Below, piece after piece: positions 10,272-22,186 of a DNA stretch of 64,000 bases. Source of the stretch: Cymodocea nodosa (taxonomy: Eukaryota; Streptophyta; Magnoliopsida; Alismatales; Cymodoceaceae). The DNA is taken from the NCBI GenBank assembly GCA_036874045.1, contig CM072345.1:7961501-8025500 (forward strand), in the 5' to 3' direction. Position 1 is the first letter of the stretch. Each line of letters begins with the position of its first letter. The position numbers and the translations under genes were made by a program. A model generated the notes under the pieces. The model worked only from the letters and a program-made list of their open reading frames with translations. It was not told where the DNA came from and ran no database searches.

Positions 10272-13115
10272 TACTTCGTATCGTTAATCACTCATTTATC
10301 CTCATTAAATCACAAAAGTTGTAAAAAATATTTTAACTTATTTTATAAATCTTTTTGATAATTATAAGTTTTATGTGATTATGACAAATCTAATAATCTT
10401 TTTATATAATCTATTTTTTCATTATTATAAATATAACTTGTATTATTTGAAAGTAAATTTGAGATGTTTATCATTTCTATTAAGAGATTTTTTTTAAAAA
10501 AATAGATGTTTTCATCTTTTTTTTGTCTCTTCTTCCTCTTTATTAATTAACATTGAAATGTTTTCAATTTGGTGAAGAAGTATTTCATTAAAATTTATCT
10601 TTACCTACAAAGTAATAAGAAAATTAATAACTTATCGTAATATTCTTAAAGGTGTTAATGGATTAATCTAGCTTAAAAAGTATCAATCTGTTTGGACTAC
10701 GGGTTGAGTTGGGTTAGGTTGAAATTTTTTAAATTTTTTTGGGATAGTTCAATCTAAATTTTTTTTGAGGTAGTTTGGTTCGACTTAAAATTTTTTTGAG
10801 ACAATCTAACTTGAACCTATAGTTTGGCTTGCTTTTATAATTATTTTTTTATTTTATTTTTTTGTTTGATTGAAGGTTAATTTTGATTTGATCAAAAAAA
10901 TTTATTTTTTTTTGACCAAAGTTAAAAAATTAAAGTTTAACTTGAGTTTGATTGAAGTTTTTTATTTTATTTTTATCTAATTGAAGATAAACTTCTATCT
11001 AATTGAAGTTTTTTAATTTCTTTTAATTGAAGTTTAACTTTGGTCTAATCGAAGTTTTTTATTTTTTTTTAATTTAATTAAATCTTACATTAAGTCTAAT
11101 TAAAGTTTTTGATTTTTGATTTTTATTTTTTATTTTAAATTAAAATAAAAAGAATTATAATTTTTTTATAATAATTCATCATTTAAATATATTATTTTAT
11201 TTATAAATACATAAATATCAAACTTAAGTTATCATTCATAAATTATAATTTATTACGTTAACGTCAATATCATAAACATCATCACATCATCAATATCATT
11301 TATAATTCATCATCTATCTAATATATTTAAACATAAGTTATAAAGTTAAAATAATTATTTTATTTTTGAATTTAAATTAAAAATATATTGTTTTTTAATT
11401 ATATTAAATATTTTTATATTTAATGTATATAATTATATTTAAACATTTAAATTTATAAATTTATCATTAAAATCATTTTATTATTATCTACGAATATAAG
11501 TAAGCTCTTAGTCTTTAATACATATTAATATTTTTAAAATTTCATCTTTTAATTTTACTCTTCTATCATCTAATATATTCACTAATACTACATGTATGTT
11601 CAAATGTTATAAAAAGAAGTTAGAATTGTTAGTAAATCTATAGTTATTAATGATAAAATAGGAAATATGTGTTTTTTTGTTTTTCACTAATTTATTATAT
11701 CAAAATTTAGAAAATTAAGATTATCTTTTATTAAATAATTATGATTAAAATTTTTTTTTTTTTTAATTTGTTATATTAAAATCACTATGTTCATTATTAA
11801 ATATATTATAATCAATTATTGATGTTGATGATAGGATATTTTGTGTTTATTATGTTTCATATTTTGTAGTATATATATCAAATATATTAATTAAATTTTA
11901 TTTTATATTTTCAACTATTACATCAAATTTTATGTTTAAACAAATTTATATTATATTTATTAATCTTTTAACAACTTTTATTTTAAGCCTACAAGTTAGC
12001 TTGCTTAACCTGAATTAGCTTGCGAGTCAATTCATGCTCAGATTAAATTAAGTTGATTGGGCTTGTAGGTCAGCCTGACTTATGAGTTAATTTTCTAATA
12101 TATTATAGTTTAACTTGATTTGATTTTTTAAATTAGGTCAAGTTAGATTGGCTACAATGACCTAGTCTAATTGACATCTCTAAATATTCTACCAAAATTA
12201 TCAATTTTTTACATACAAATATATAGGATAAATTTATTCTACAATTGAATAACAAATAAATAATAGAAAGTCATTTCACATTCACTTGAACGTAATAGAA
12301 TATTATCCTTTTACAAAAATATAGTAGTATAATATTTAAATAGTATGTTAACATAAACATATAACATCATAAAATTTAAACATTTTACTTATTCTAACAT
12401 AGGTGAAACTTTAATCATCTATGTTGCATTTCTTTTGCTAGACTTAAGAATATTTGATTCATTTTTGGTCTTTAAAATAACTTTGTAGTTTTATATTGCT
12501 TCATTGTAGAAAGACATTTAATCTCAAGCGATGTTATGATTACTTCGTCTAAATAGTATGTGAACTTAATTTTATATGTTAACATTTGTTATTAAACATC
12601 AATTATACTCTTGTATAAAAATCATCTTTTTAAAATATTCATTACACATATTTATATTAACATTATCTGTTTCGTATGTGTATAATAGCATTTGTTACGT
12701 CTTTAAAAGATTTTATAATAATTTGTTGAAATTTTGCATGAGATCATATTCGCTTATCATTTTTTCTACTCTCAATTAAAACATGTGTATTATTTTCAAA
12801 ACTATACGATTAAGTCAACATGTATGTCCATTGTTTATTATATGTTGTTAAGGGTGTTGAAGTTTGCATCTTGAGTATTAAGTACAAATTCTATATTATC
12901 TATCAAACTATTAGTGTATTGTTTAATCATATTTTCATTATCCATATTGTCTTAAAAAATTTACTATAATTACTTATAAATGAGATATGATTTTTTTTTA
13001 CAATTTTTACATTTTAAATGTGATTAAAAAAAAATTCTAATTAAAAATAATGTTTAAAGTAAGTCATAAGAAATTTAACATTAGTGAACTCTTTTTATGT
13101 TTCATCATCTATCCA
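10272..13115 (-). mobile_element. Decayed PIF/Harbinger copy, left arm of inverted repeat (interrupted by hAT)
   Basis: Read on the minus strand, 13115-12183 and 10646-10272 align by eye along their whole length with 15110-16395 on the plus strand, about 1.3 kb once the hAT insertion is removed. The partner runs into recognisable Harbinger transposase, so this is the same element inverted. This copy ends near 10272, before the conserved transposase core. The reading frames are full of stops. The match continues on both sides of the hAT insertion, which confirms the two halves belong together. Confidence 0.75.
10647..12182. mobile_element. Non-autonomous hAT-type element, 8-bp TSD
   Basis: A segment of 1536 bp is bounded by TAAAGGTGTTAAT and the inverse of TAGAGATGTCAAT (10 of 13 matching), and flanked by an exact 8-bp duplication AATATTCT (10639-10646 and 12183-12190). 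The TIR type and 8-bp TSD fit hAT. The interior is AT-rich with motifs related to the ends and no transposase. The related Harbinger copy at 15110-16395 shows the site without the insertion. Confidence 0.75.
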
Positions 13116-13129
13116 ATATGTTACTATAT

Positions 13130-14140
13130 TAAATTTCATCCTCAATGTTCAATATGTAAACTTAGCTTTTCCACACAAAATTACATATGAAAGTTTAGAA
13201 ATAAAAAATTTTCATAAAAGAATTTATAACGGTAGTAGTTTTAAAACTTTCTATAGAAATTCATAGAACTCCATTTTCAATGTATAAATACTTGTTGAAA
13301 AGGTTAACTACTAAAGTTTATTAGAAAAATGTCAATTGTAAAATTAAATATCAAATGTATATGTGATTTCTAATGTAAATCACTAACATAAAAATTACAT
13401 AACAAAAATTTAATTGACACCCTTGAATTTAAAAATTCATATCTTCTTAAAATCATAGTTTTCAGGAAAAATAAGAGCTCATTATGTTTAAATAGTGTGT
13501 AGTAGTAAATTTTAGATTTCAAAATTAGATATTTTATTTTTTTGCACAATTCTGTTATATTAAAATTATCCTTAATCATAAGAAAAATTGTTGCAATTAC
13601 TTCATGTAAATTAGGAATACATGTGACCACCAATGTGCCACCACCACTAGCATAATAATTACATTACATTTTAGAGAATCACTTTGAATCAAAATTATTT
13701 TGACATCAATTAACGTAAACTTAACTTTTTCGTACAAAATTACACATGAAAGCCTAGAAATAGAAATTTTGCATAAAAAAATTTATAATAACAATGATTT
13801 TAAAAATTTCTATAGAAATTTATAGACTTCCATTTTTAATATATAAATACTTGTTAAAAAGGATAACTATTGAAGTTTATTAGAAAAATGTCAATTCTAA
13901 AATTGAACATTAGGTGTACATGTAATTTCTATTATAAATCATTAACATAAAAATTTTAGAATAGAAAACTACTAGACACCCTTAAATTTAAAATTCATGT
14001 CTCCAATATATTTTAGGTTCAATCATGTAAATACTCAAAAGAAAGCTTAAAATCCATAGTTTTAAAGAAAAATAAGAGTTTGTTAAGTTCAAATCTTGTG
14101 TAACAACAAATTTTAGAATTAGATATTCTATCTTTCTACA
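13130..14140. repeat. Two diverged direct copies of a ~430-bp unit
   Basis: 13130-13560 and 13700-14140 align in direct orientation. Shared stretches include TATAAATACTTGTTRAAAAGG, GTTTATTAGAAAAATGTCAAT and CACTAACATAAAAAT-like blocks. The offset is about 560-570 bp. The unit sits between the two Harbinger arms. No coding content was recognised. Confidence 0.7.
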
Positions 14141-15109
14141 TAAGTAGAAATCACAATACTCATAGTGAATTGATCCAAGTCAATACTGTTAATTCCTATA
14201 TTTGTAAAGATTGAACAAATCAAACTACACACATTAATCTCTATTGACAAATACCAAACATAACATTAAATCCACACTAAAATTGATAGTTACAAACATT
14301 AACTATCATTAATTTATTAAAATACTATGTAAAAATAAAAAATGCACCTTCAACTATTGGTTGAAAGGAAGGATATTTGTGTGACCATAGATAAGCTTGA
14401 TTTGGTCTTGACTATCAAGGAAGGAGATCGTACAAATAGATAGAGATGAGACAATACCTCAACTTGTCGTGATGATTGGAATGAAGGATGTTTGCACGTA
14501 CAATAAATTAGATTATTAGGATAATAACTACTAGGAAATTTTTCTACCAGTGGCATAAATTTTTTTTTATGATAGTTCTGTCATCATTTTAGATACAATG
14601 ATGTGATTTTCAATGTGTTAACAAAATAATTTAATGTTTGTATTCTTTTATTAGGCAAACCCTAATGATTTTATACATGTAGGATTGCATAATAATATTG
14701 TTTTATTATAATATTTTACATTGTAAGTTGATGGATAATATTATTACATAATTTAATATTTATATTCTTATCTACTAATTTGTGTTATAGAAATAACACT
14801 TGTTCTTAATGTAGATATAGCTACTCTTAAAAAAAGAAAGAGTGTTGAAAGATGAAGTTCTATAAGTTGAAATATTGAAGTAGATATATTTTTCTTAGAT
14901 ATATTGATAGAGATGTTAAATGAAGGAAATAAAAAAAAATTATAATGAAAAGATAAAAGTAGCACTTAAGATAAAATAATAGAAAAATACAATAAAAGAA
15001 ATGAAAGTATCATTAAGAAAATGTAGAAATTCATATTAAGACTTAACGACAAATGTATCTTAATTATACAAAAATTGCAAAACAAAGTGGATGATGTTGA
15101 AATTTCATA
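14141..15109. other. Spacer between the Harbinger arms
   Basis: AT-rich sequence joining the direct repeats to the right Harbinger arm. Minus-strand ORFs of 65-102 codons are hydrophobic AT-rich artefacts without family motifs. Confidence 0.4.
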
Positions 15110-17580
15110 CAGAGGCATAATGACAGATGATAAGATATAGAAAGAGTTCATTAAGGTTAGATTTATTATGACTTGTTTTAAACATTTTAAATTTTTTATA
15201 AAATTATTTTTAATTAATTTTTTTTTATAGTCACATCTAAAGTATAAATGTTGCAAAGGAAAATCATATCTCATTTATAAGCAATTGTAGTAAATTTTTG
15301 AAGATAGTATGACTAATAGAAATATAGTTAGACAACAAACTGATAGTTTAATAGATGATATAGAGTTTATGTTCAATACTTACAATGTAGACTTTAACAC
15401 CTTACAACATACAAGAAACAATAGACATAGATTCTAACTTATTGCATAGTTCTAAAAATAGTGTACGAGTTCTAATTGAAAGGAAAAAAAAGGACAATCG
15501 AGCACAATGTCATGTAAAATTTCAACAAATTATTGTAGAATCTTTTAAAGATGTAATAAATGATATTATGCATGTGTTAAACAACATCAACATAAGCATG
15601 CGTAATGAATATTTCAAAGAGATGTTTTTCATATAAAAAAGTGTGGTTGATGTTAGCATTATAAAATTAAGTCTACATATTATTTAAACGAAATCATTAC
15701 AACATTATTTAAGATTGAAAGTTTTTCTACAATTAAGCAATATAAAGCTACAAAGTTAATCCAAAGGTCAAAAATGAGTCAAATATTCTTAAGTCTATCA
15801 AAAGAAATATAACATGGATGGTTAAAGTTTCACCTAGTATAAAATATTTGTGTAAGTGAAATGTTTAAATTTATGATGTTATATGTTTATGTGGATATAC
15901 TATTTAAATGTTATGCTACTATGTTTTTGTAAAAAGATAATATTCTTTATATTGAAGGGAATGTGGAATGACTTTTAGCTATTTGTTTGTTATTTAATTA
16001 TGTAATGAATTTGTTTCATATGTTTGTGTGTCAAATTTTGATAATTTCAATGGAGTATATTATGTTAAGTTAATTTTCTTATTACTTTGTAGGTTAGGAT
16101 GAATTTCAATGAAATATTTCTCCATTTGGTTGATAACATTTTGATATTAATTAATGAAGAGATTAAAAGAATGTGAAGATGTTTACTTTTTTTGTGGAAT
16201 CTTTTAACTAGTATATCAAGTTTACTTTCAAATAATGCAAGTTGTATTTATAGTAATGAAGAAGTAGATTACAATTATTAGATCCATTACAATCACATCA
16301 AGTTTATAATTATCGAAAGATTTATAAAATGAGTCAAAGTATTTTTTATAGCTTTTGTGATTTAATGAGAAATAAAGGAGTGATTAGAGATACCAACAAT
16401 ATCATTGTGAAGGAAAAATTTACTATGTTCTTTGTGATCATTGGGCAAAATCAATGGTACAAAATAACTACAAAGTGATTTAGTTGTTTGAGTTTGACAA
16501 TTAGTAAATATTTTAATGAAGTTTTGCTTGCTATATTACCTTTAAATGATGTACTTATAGCAACACATTTATCATCAATGCTAAGCAAACTTTAGAATGA
16601 TTCAAATTTGTAATCATATTTTAATGTACTTATTTATAAGTGTATTTTTTAGTATTTTTAGGTTATTTTTAACAATGTTCATTTTTGTTTAATATTTATA
16701 GGATTGCATTAGTATTATTGATGATATACATATCAAAATAATCATTTATGTAGAAGAAATAACATGATTTAGAAAGAGAAAAAGTGAATTATCTTAAAAT
16801 GTTATAATAGTATATAATTTCGACATGAAATTTATATATATATTAAGTGATTGGAAAGGATCAACAGCTAATGTTTATTTTCCAAGATGTGATAAGTAGA
16901 CTTAGAAGGGGTTAAGTTTCCTTTTTGTTTGTATGTTAGCGTACGTGGGAAATGGTGGAAAGGAATTTATAAAAATTTTGTCTATATATAAGATGAACTT
17001 TTTCATATCACCAACGTCTTTCCAAACCTTTCCCTTTTGAATCATGCATTGTGGCCCCTAATTTTTGAACTTCTATTGTTCGCTTCTGTTGTCGTTGCTT
17101 CCATCGTCATCACTTTCGTCATTGTTGTTTCCATCGTCATCTTTATATAATTAAATGTCATGTTCATATGAAACACATGTGAAGATTGTGATTACATGTT
17201 TTTTACTTTATAATTTCATTTGAAGGGTTGATAAAGATGATTTACTTAAAGATTTGTAAGATGAGTTAGAAGAATTAAATATTATTGATGATATACAACT
17301 AACAATAGTATATATGAATGAACATTCATAGGTTGGAATGAGTCAAGAACAAAAAAGAAGTAGCTGATAAGATGCGTGAAGATATGATGATGATGTGAAA
17401 TTGAAAGACCATTTATGTTGTACCTTTTGATTATTCTATACATTGATGTTTTAATAATATGAATACTTTATATCTTTAGATTATTCTTTACATTCATGTT
17501 GTAATACTTTGAATATTTTGTACTTTTAGATTATTATTTTTATTTATGTTGTAATAATTTAAATAAGTATATTTTTTAAA
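15110..17580 (+). mobile_element. Decayed PIF/Harbinger transposon, right copy
   Basis: Plus-strand reading with many stops and frame changes, but in family order. Around 16330-16480 it resembles the N-terminal transposase helix region. 16470-16560 matches the ISKYFNEVLLAILPL-type segment. 16700-16850 resembles the D-x-I-G-A-I-D-G-T-H block (here D-C-I-S-I-I-D-D-I-H) and the following N-V-L-x-x-x-x-F-D block. 17230-17400 is a SANT-like tail rich in Lys/Glu. The element cannot be active. A low-complexity TCGTCAT-rich tract lies at about 17090-17150. TIRs were not located. Confidence 0.7.
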
Positions 17581-20030
17581 TTTATTAATATTTTTTTTTA
17601 AATATCAAATTACATATTAATGTATCAATTACATAATTTTAGGTAGTATTTAACAATTTATTTCATTGTTTTTTCAATTTTCAAGCATTTTGACGTGTGT
17701 TCAGAATAAAATTGTGTATAATATTAGTAGTTAGTGAATGATTAATTGCATAATATTTAGTTTATCATATAAAAATTAAGTAATTATGTTACAAATATAT
17801 AATTATACGTCTTAATTAAAAAATATATATAATTTCAAAGAATTAGCATTAATTAAGTATTAAAATATTAAAAGTTTAGTACATATGATTTTATAAAAAT
17901 TTACAAAATTTCGTAAAATTACTTAAGTAAGTTTATGGAGCCTTGTAAAATTAAGAATTATTTCACATGTCAACTTTTAAATGATTAAGAATTACTTTTT
18001 TTACATATTAAATGTTATAAAAGTATTTATTTTATTAAACTACAAAATTAAATGAATTCGTTGAGTTAAGCTTAACTCAACAAGATCAGTCCATTAAGTT
18101 ACAGTTAAATCAACGAAGTAAGTTCATTAAGTTATACTAACTCCATAAATTAGTTACTAATATTCAATTGTGAGTAGTTGCAAGAAAATGAAATTTGAAT
18201 AAAACCACATCGCAAAAACCATACCATGATCTAAATCGTGGACAAAATAAGTAATCACTATCATTAATACGAAGGAAAGAGATTAAATCAGTTATTTAGG
18301 TAAAAACAATTATTACTAAAAGAAATATAAAAGGAAAAGAGAAAGAACGAAGATAAGTGTAGGGAGAGAAAATACTAACTATAGAAAGTGTCTAATTGTT
18401 CCTTAGCTTCCACCAATACCATCATCTACCATTCATTGGAAGTCTGTAATGATATTTTTCAGATGTTGAGTTGATTTTAAGCTAAACATGATGACTAACA
18501 ACCATTGTGAGTAGTGATCACGTCACAAGAATGAAAATCATTTTCACTAAGCATTGAATCATCTCTCAAGAAACAGTAAAGCTTCTAACCTTAGTTTCAA
18601 GTTGATACCTTTATACTAAAGAGTAGGATCAACTTACAAAAGTCTTGGTTCACGATCTTACAAGGAGAGGAGTGTGTGATAGTAAGTAATTAAGTTTTCA
18701 ATGATGTAACCACGTTGCATGAAGTAACGGGAGTTCTTACTATCATTAAAGAATTTACCTTTCGCCATTCATTCATCTTTAGAAATATATCACAACAAAA
18801 ATTCATTATCAATTTTTGTGTTTATCAAATCTGTGTTGTATCATTTGTTTTATATTGTCAGTAATGTTAGTATTGTTAGTATTTGGTTGGTGGTTTGAAT
18901 TTCGTTTGCTTAAATATAAGTTTATAATTTTTTTTATAAATAAACAAACTATTTTCACAAATTAGATAATCTAATTTATTTTTAACTACAAGTGTATAAT
19001 GTCTATTGCATAAATATGTAAGTACAGGTCAATCTCATAGAGACTAAGTAAAAATTTCGTACTATTTTGATTTTTACAGTTAGAGGTTTTTATATATTGA
19101 ATTACATAATCTATTGATTTACTCCTAATTCAATAGACTTAGTTCATTAGGTTATAGTTAACTCAATAGACTAATCTCATAGACTTATCTTAGACTCAAT
19201 GGAGTAAGTTCGTTGAGTTAAGTTTAACTCAACAAATTTCTCGAAAAATTATATCTAATAAAATAATATAAATATAATTTTTTTATTCAATTAAAATCAA
19301 AGAATCTCTTACCTAATCGACTTTTGATTTTCTTATTTTCTTAATTTCAATCGAATCAATATTTTTCTTCGATCAAATTGACACATTTTTTTTTCTTCAA
19401 TAAAATTGAGACTCTTGATTTTATTGGACAAAAACACAAATAAAAGTCTATATATTCCCTACTTTAATTTGATTGATAATTTCTCTCAATAAAATCACTA
19501 TGATATTAAAATATATTAATAATAATATATAGACTAATTAATAAAGACTATAAGAAAATCTTAAGTCAAAGTGAATAAAGGTGGAATTATAAAAATAAGT
19601 ATACTAATATACTTGAAGAAATATGAAAAGAATTTGTTGAGGTAACTAAAATATAATTGTTTATATTTTTTGATTATATTTAAGGTAATATGTCATTATA
19701 CATTTATTTCATACTTCCAATATTTTCAAATGTAGAAATATCCTAATTATAAGCAATGCAAATGTAAGCTCTATTTTATCTATGAGTAACTTCAAACACT
19801 TTTATTTTGAAATGTTATTATTGGCATTGAACTATATTTCATATACTATTTGAACTGTTTTTATTTGTTGTTGTATCTTTGTTTGTGATGAACTCTTTTA
19901 ATTTGGTTTAGTTATTTTTAAATCAATATTAGTTGTTATGTTATTGATTTTGTTTTTTAAATAATATCCACAAGTGTAATCAAGTCTATATATTATGATG
20001 TTTTGTATAAGTGATATATTTTGGAAATGA
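17581..20030. other. AT-rich repeat-derived DNA with palindromic GTTGAGTTAAG motifs
   Basis: No gene recognised. A perfect 22-bp palindrome GTTGAGTTAAGCTTAACTCAAC lies at 18060-18081. A copy with one changed base is at 19212-19233. Both are surrounded by degenerate repeats of TTAACTCAATAGAC and TAAGTTCATTAAGTT types (18090-18160 and 19110-19260), which suggests ends of one unclassified element. Confidence 0.5.
17700..17875 (+). repeat. Dispersed repeat, copy A
   Basis: About 170 bp, directly repeated at 34571-34735 (shared blocks: ATAATATTAGTRGT, AATGATTAATT, TATAATTTCAAAGAATTAG). The two copies lie 17 kb apart, one inside a gene intron. The family is unknown. Confidence 0.65.
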
Positions 20031-21380
20031 GTTCAAATGAAAGCATCTTTCACTTTAAGATATTATTAAAAGAAAAGGAGGAAGCAAGGAAGAAGTGAAA
20101 ACTAATGATGTGTGCATGAAGATTTATTAGTGTAATTATAAGTACTTCTAGTAAAAGTTCAATTACTACTAATCTCATTTATAGCAAAGAAAAGCAAGAT
20201 TACATTAAAAGATTATTAAATCTTAATTTACCAAGTCAAGTATACAATTGTAAAAAAATATATTATATGAGTTAACATGTATCTTATAATTTTATTACCT
20301 GTTAAGAAAGGAGAGTAATACATGATGATAAGAATATCATTATGGAAGAGAAATTGATATTATTTATGTTGTAGTTGAATAAAATCAAAAGTATGAAGTA
20401 ACATAAGAATGTTTTCATTGTTTAGCTTATACTGTGTCTTCAATAAAATGTTGAATAACATATTACAATTAAGTTGGTTACTTTTAGTTAAACATTTATC
20501 AACATATAATAAGATTCATAATGATGCAAATGTTTTCTTATAATTGAAGGTAAATTATTATACTATTGATAGGTATAATATTATTATTTAGCAAGATTCA
20601 TATGATTTTAACTAATGTTTTTCTCATATTATTAACACATATAAAAGTAGTAATTTATGAAAAAGGAATGGTAAAATTTAGAAATGGAGAGTGAATTGTT
20701 ACAAAATATATTGGTGGTTTTCAATTTTGATATGTTGTTTATGTTGTTATTAGATGAGAAAGATCTACTACTTATGTTAAAGTACTTCAATATGTTATAT
20801 TTCATCTTAATAGCCTTCAAGTTCCACCTAGTATGTACTTTTCAAAAAATTCAAAGAAAAAATAAATTTTGATTTCACTAATATTGAGTTGGACTAATAA
20901 GAATTTTTTACAGATAAATTTTACTTGATAGATGTTGATTCATCAAATCAATTGAAATTTATTTGTCAATTTCAATATATTAGATATCATTTATCTGATG
21001 ATCAACGAACTTCTAATAAATGTTATAGAAAATTTTAATTATAAACATTTACAATTAATCAAATGTACATTTAGAATTGTAAAGTATCAATTTTTAATTC
21101 TATGTGGTTATATATCATTTCTATTTAAAACTTAGGTAAAGATTATGCATACATGTTTTCTACTTCATATTTTTATTCATAAAGCAAACAAATAAAATTT
21201 ACTTAAAGATTTTCAAGATGAATTAAAAGAATTTAAAAATATTTATGCCAAACAAACTTTTGAGAGTATGAAAAGAGAAGTTGACACCATGATTTAACTC
21301 AAAAACAAAAGAAAGAAATAATTGATAATATACATAACCAAATGATATTAGCGAAATTTATGATCTACTTCTAAGAACAA
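20030..21380 (+). mobile_element. Third decayed PIF/Harbinger-like copy
   Basis: Plus-strand fragments follow the same order as the 15-17 kb copy. Around 20320-20480 there is a segment matching the region before the catalytic domain. Around 20915-21010 the reading F-Y-L-I-D-V-D-S-S to I-R-Y-H-L-S-D resembles the late Y-Y-L-V-D-x-G-Y block and the following R-Y-H-L motif of Harbinger transposases. At 21190-21330 a Lys/Glu-rich SANT-like tail matches the one at 17230-17400. It is heavily mutated, and no ends were found. Confidence 0.6.
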
Positions 21381-21399
21381 ATAAACATTATTAAATTAT

Positions 21400-22186
21400 G
21401 AATTTATCCATAAACTTATTATGAGTAATAAATAGTTTTATTTTATTAAATTCACATTCTGTTAATTTCTAATCAATTTTGTTATTTTTTATTTAATTTA
21501 TGATTATGCACAAATACCCTTTATTTCTATTAATTTTATGTACTTTTTATTATTTTTTACGTATACAAATTCTTAATTACGAAACTATAACTAAAAAGGT
21601 CAAAATGAACCTTGCACACAATACCCTCAAGAAGTAGAAAAAGAGTCTAGGTTGAAAAGGTATAACTAAAAAGGCCATCACTTTATGTCCTGAAATTATT
21701 ACTTTCAACATTTCGAGAAAAAAAAATTGCGGCTTACTAATTCCAATTCAAGTAAACTTTACACGAAGATATTGCCAAGAGCTTTATTACACAACCAAAA
21801 CACTTATCATGTAGCAGTAATCAGCATGAACTTGTTCGCATTTATGTACACGTCAAGTAAGGATTGAATGACTATACTTCCTCCATATGCACTCCATTCC
21901 TACAGGACAGACTGAAATTTTGCACAAGCAATGAGTTAGTGCTTTCTTTACAACACTCTATACAAATAACTAGTTTATCATGAACTAATTACATCGATAA
22001 GAAAATTAAAAGAGGGTGATTAAAGACAGCTTATTTTCTGGTGCACTTCGACATCACATCACTATACAAAAAAACTCACAATTGATCAAGCAAAAGTAAC
22101 AAGATATGTAACGTCAAAATAAGTTATGAAGTGTGGCCTCTATAATCTCCATCGTTTACCCTAGAATGCTACTACCTTTTCTTCTT
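21400..22186 (-). other. OTU gene 3' UTR and flank
   Basis: Region after the OTU stop on the minus strand. It probably holds the 3' UTR from 22186 to around 21700. No other gene recognised. Confidence 0.5.

Noticed and set aside
13116-15109. CRISPR-like or phage-like repeat array
   Set aside because: This is plant nuclear DNA; the repeats are long, diverged and transposon-associated.
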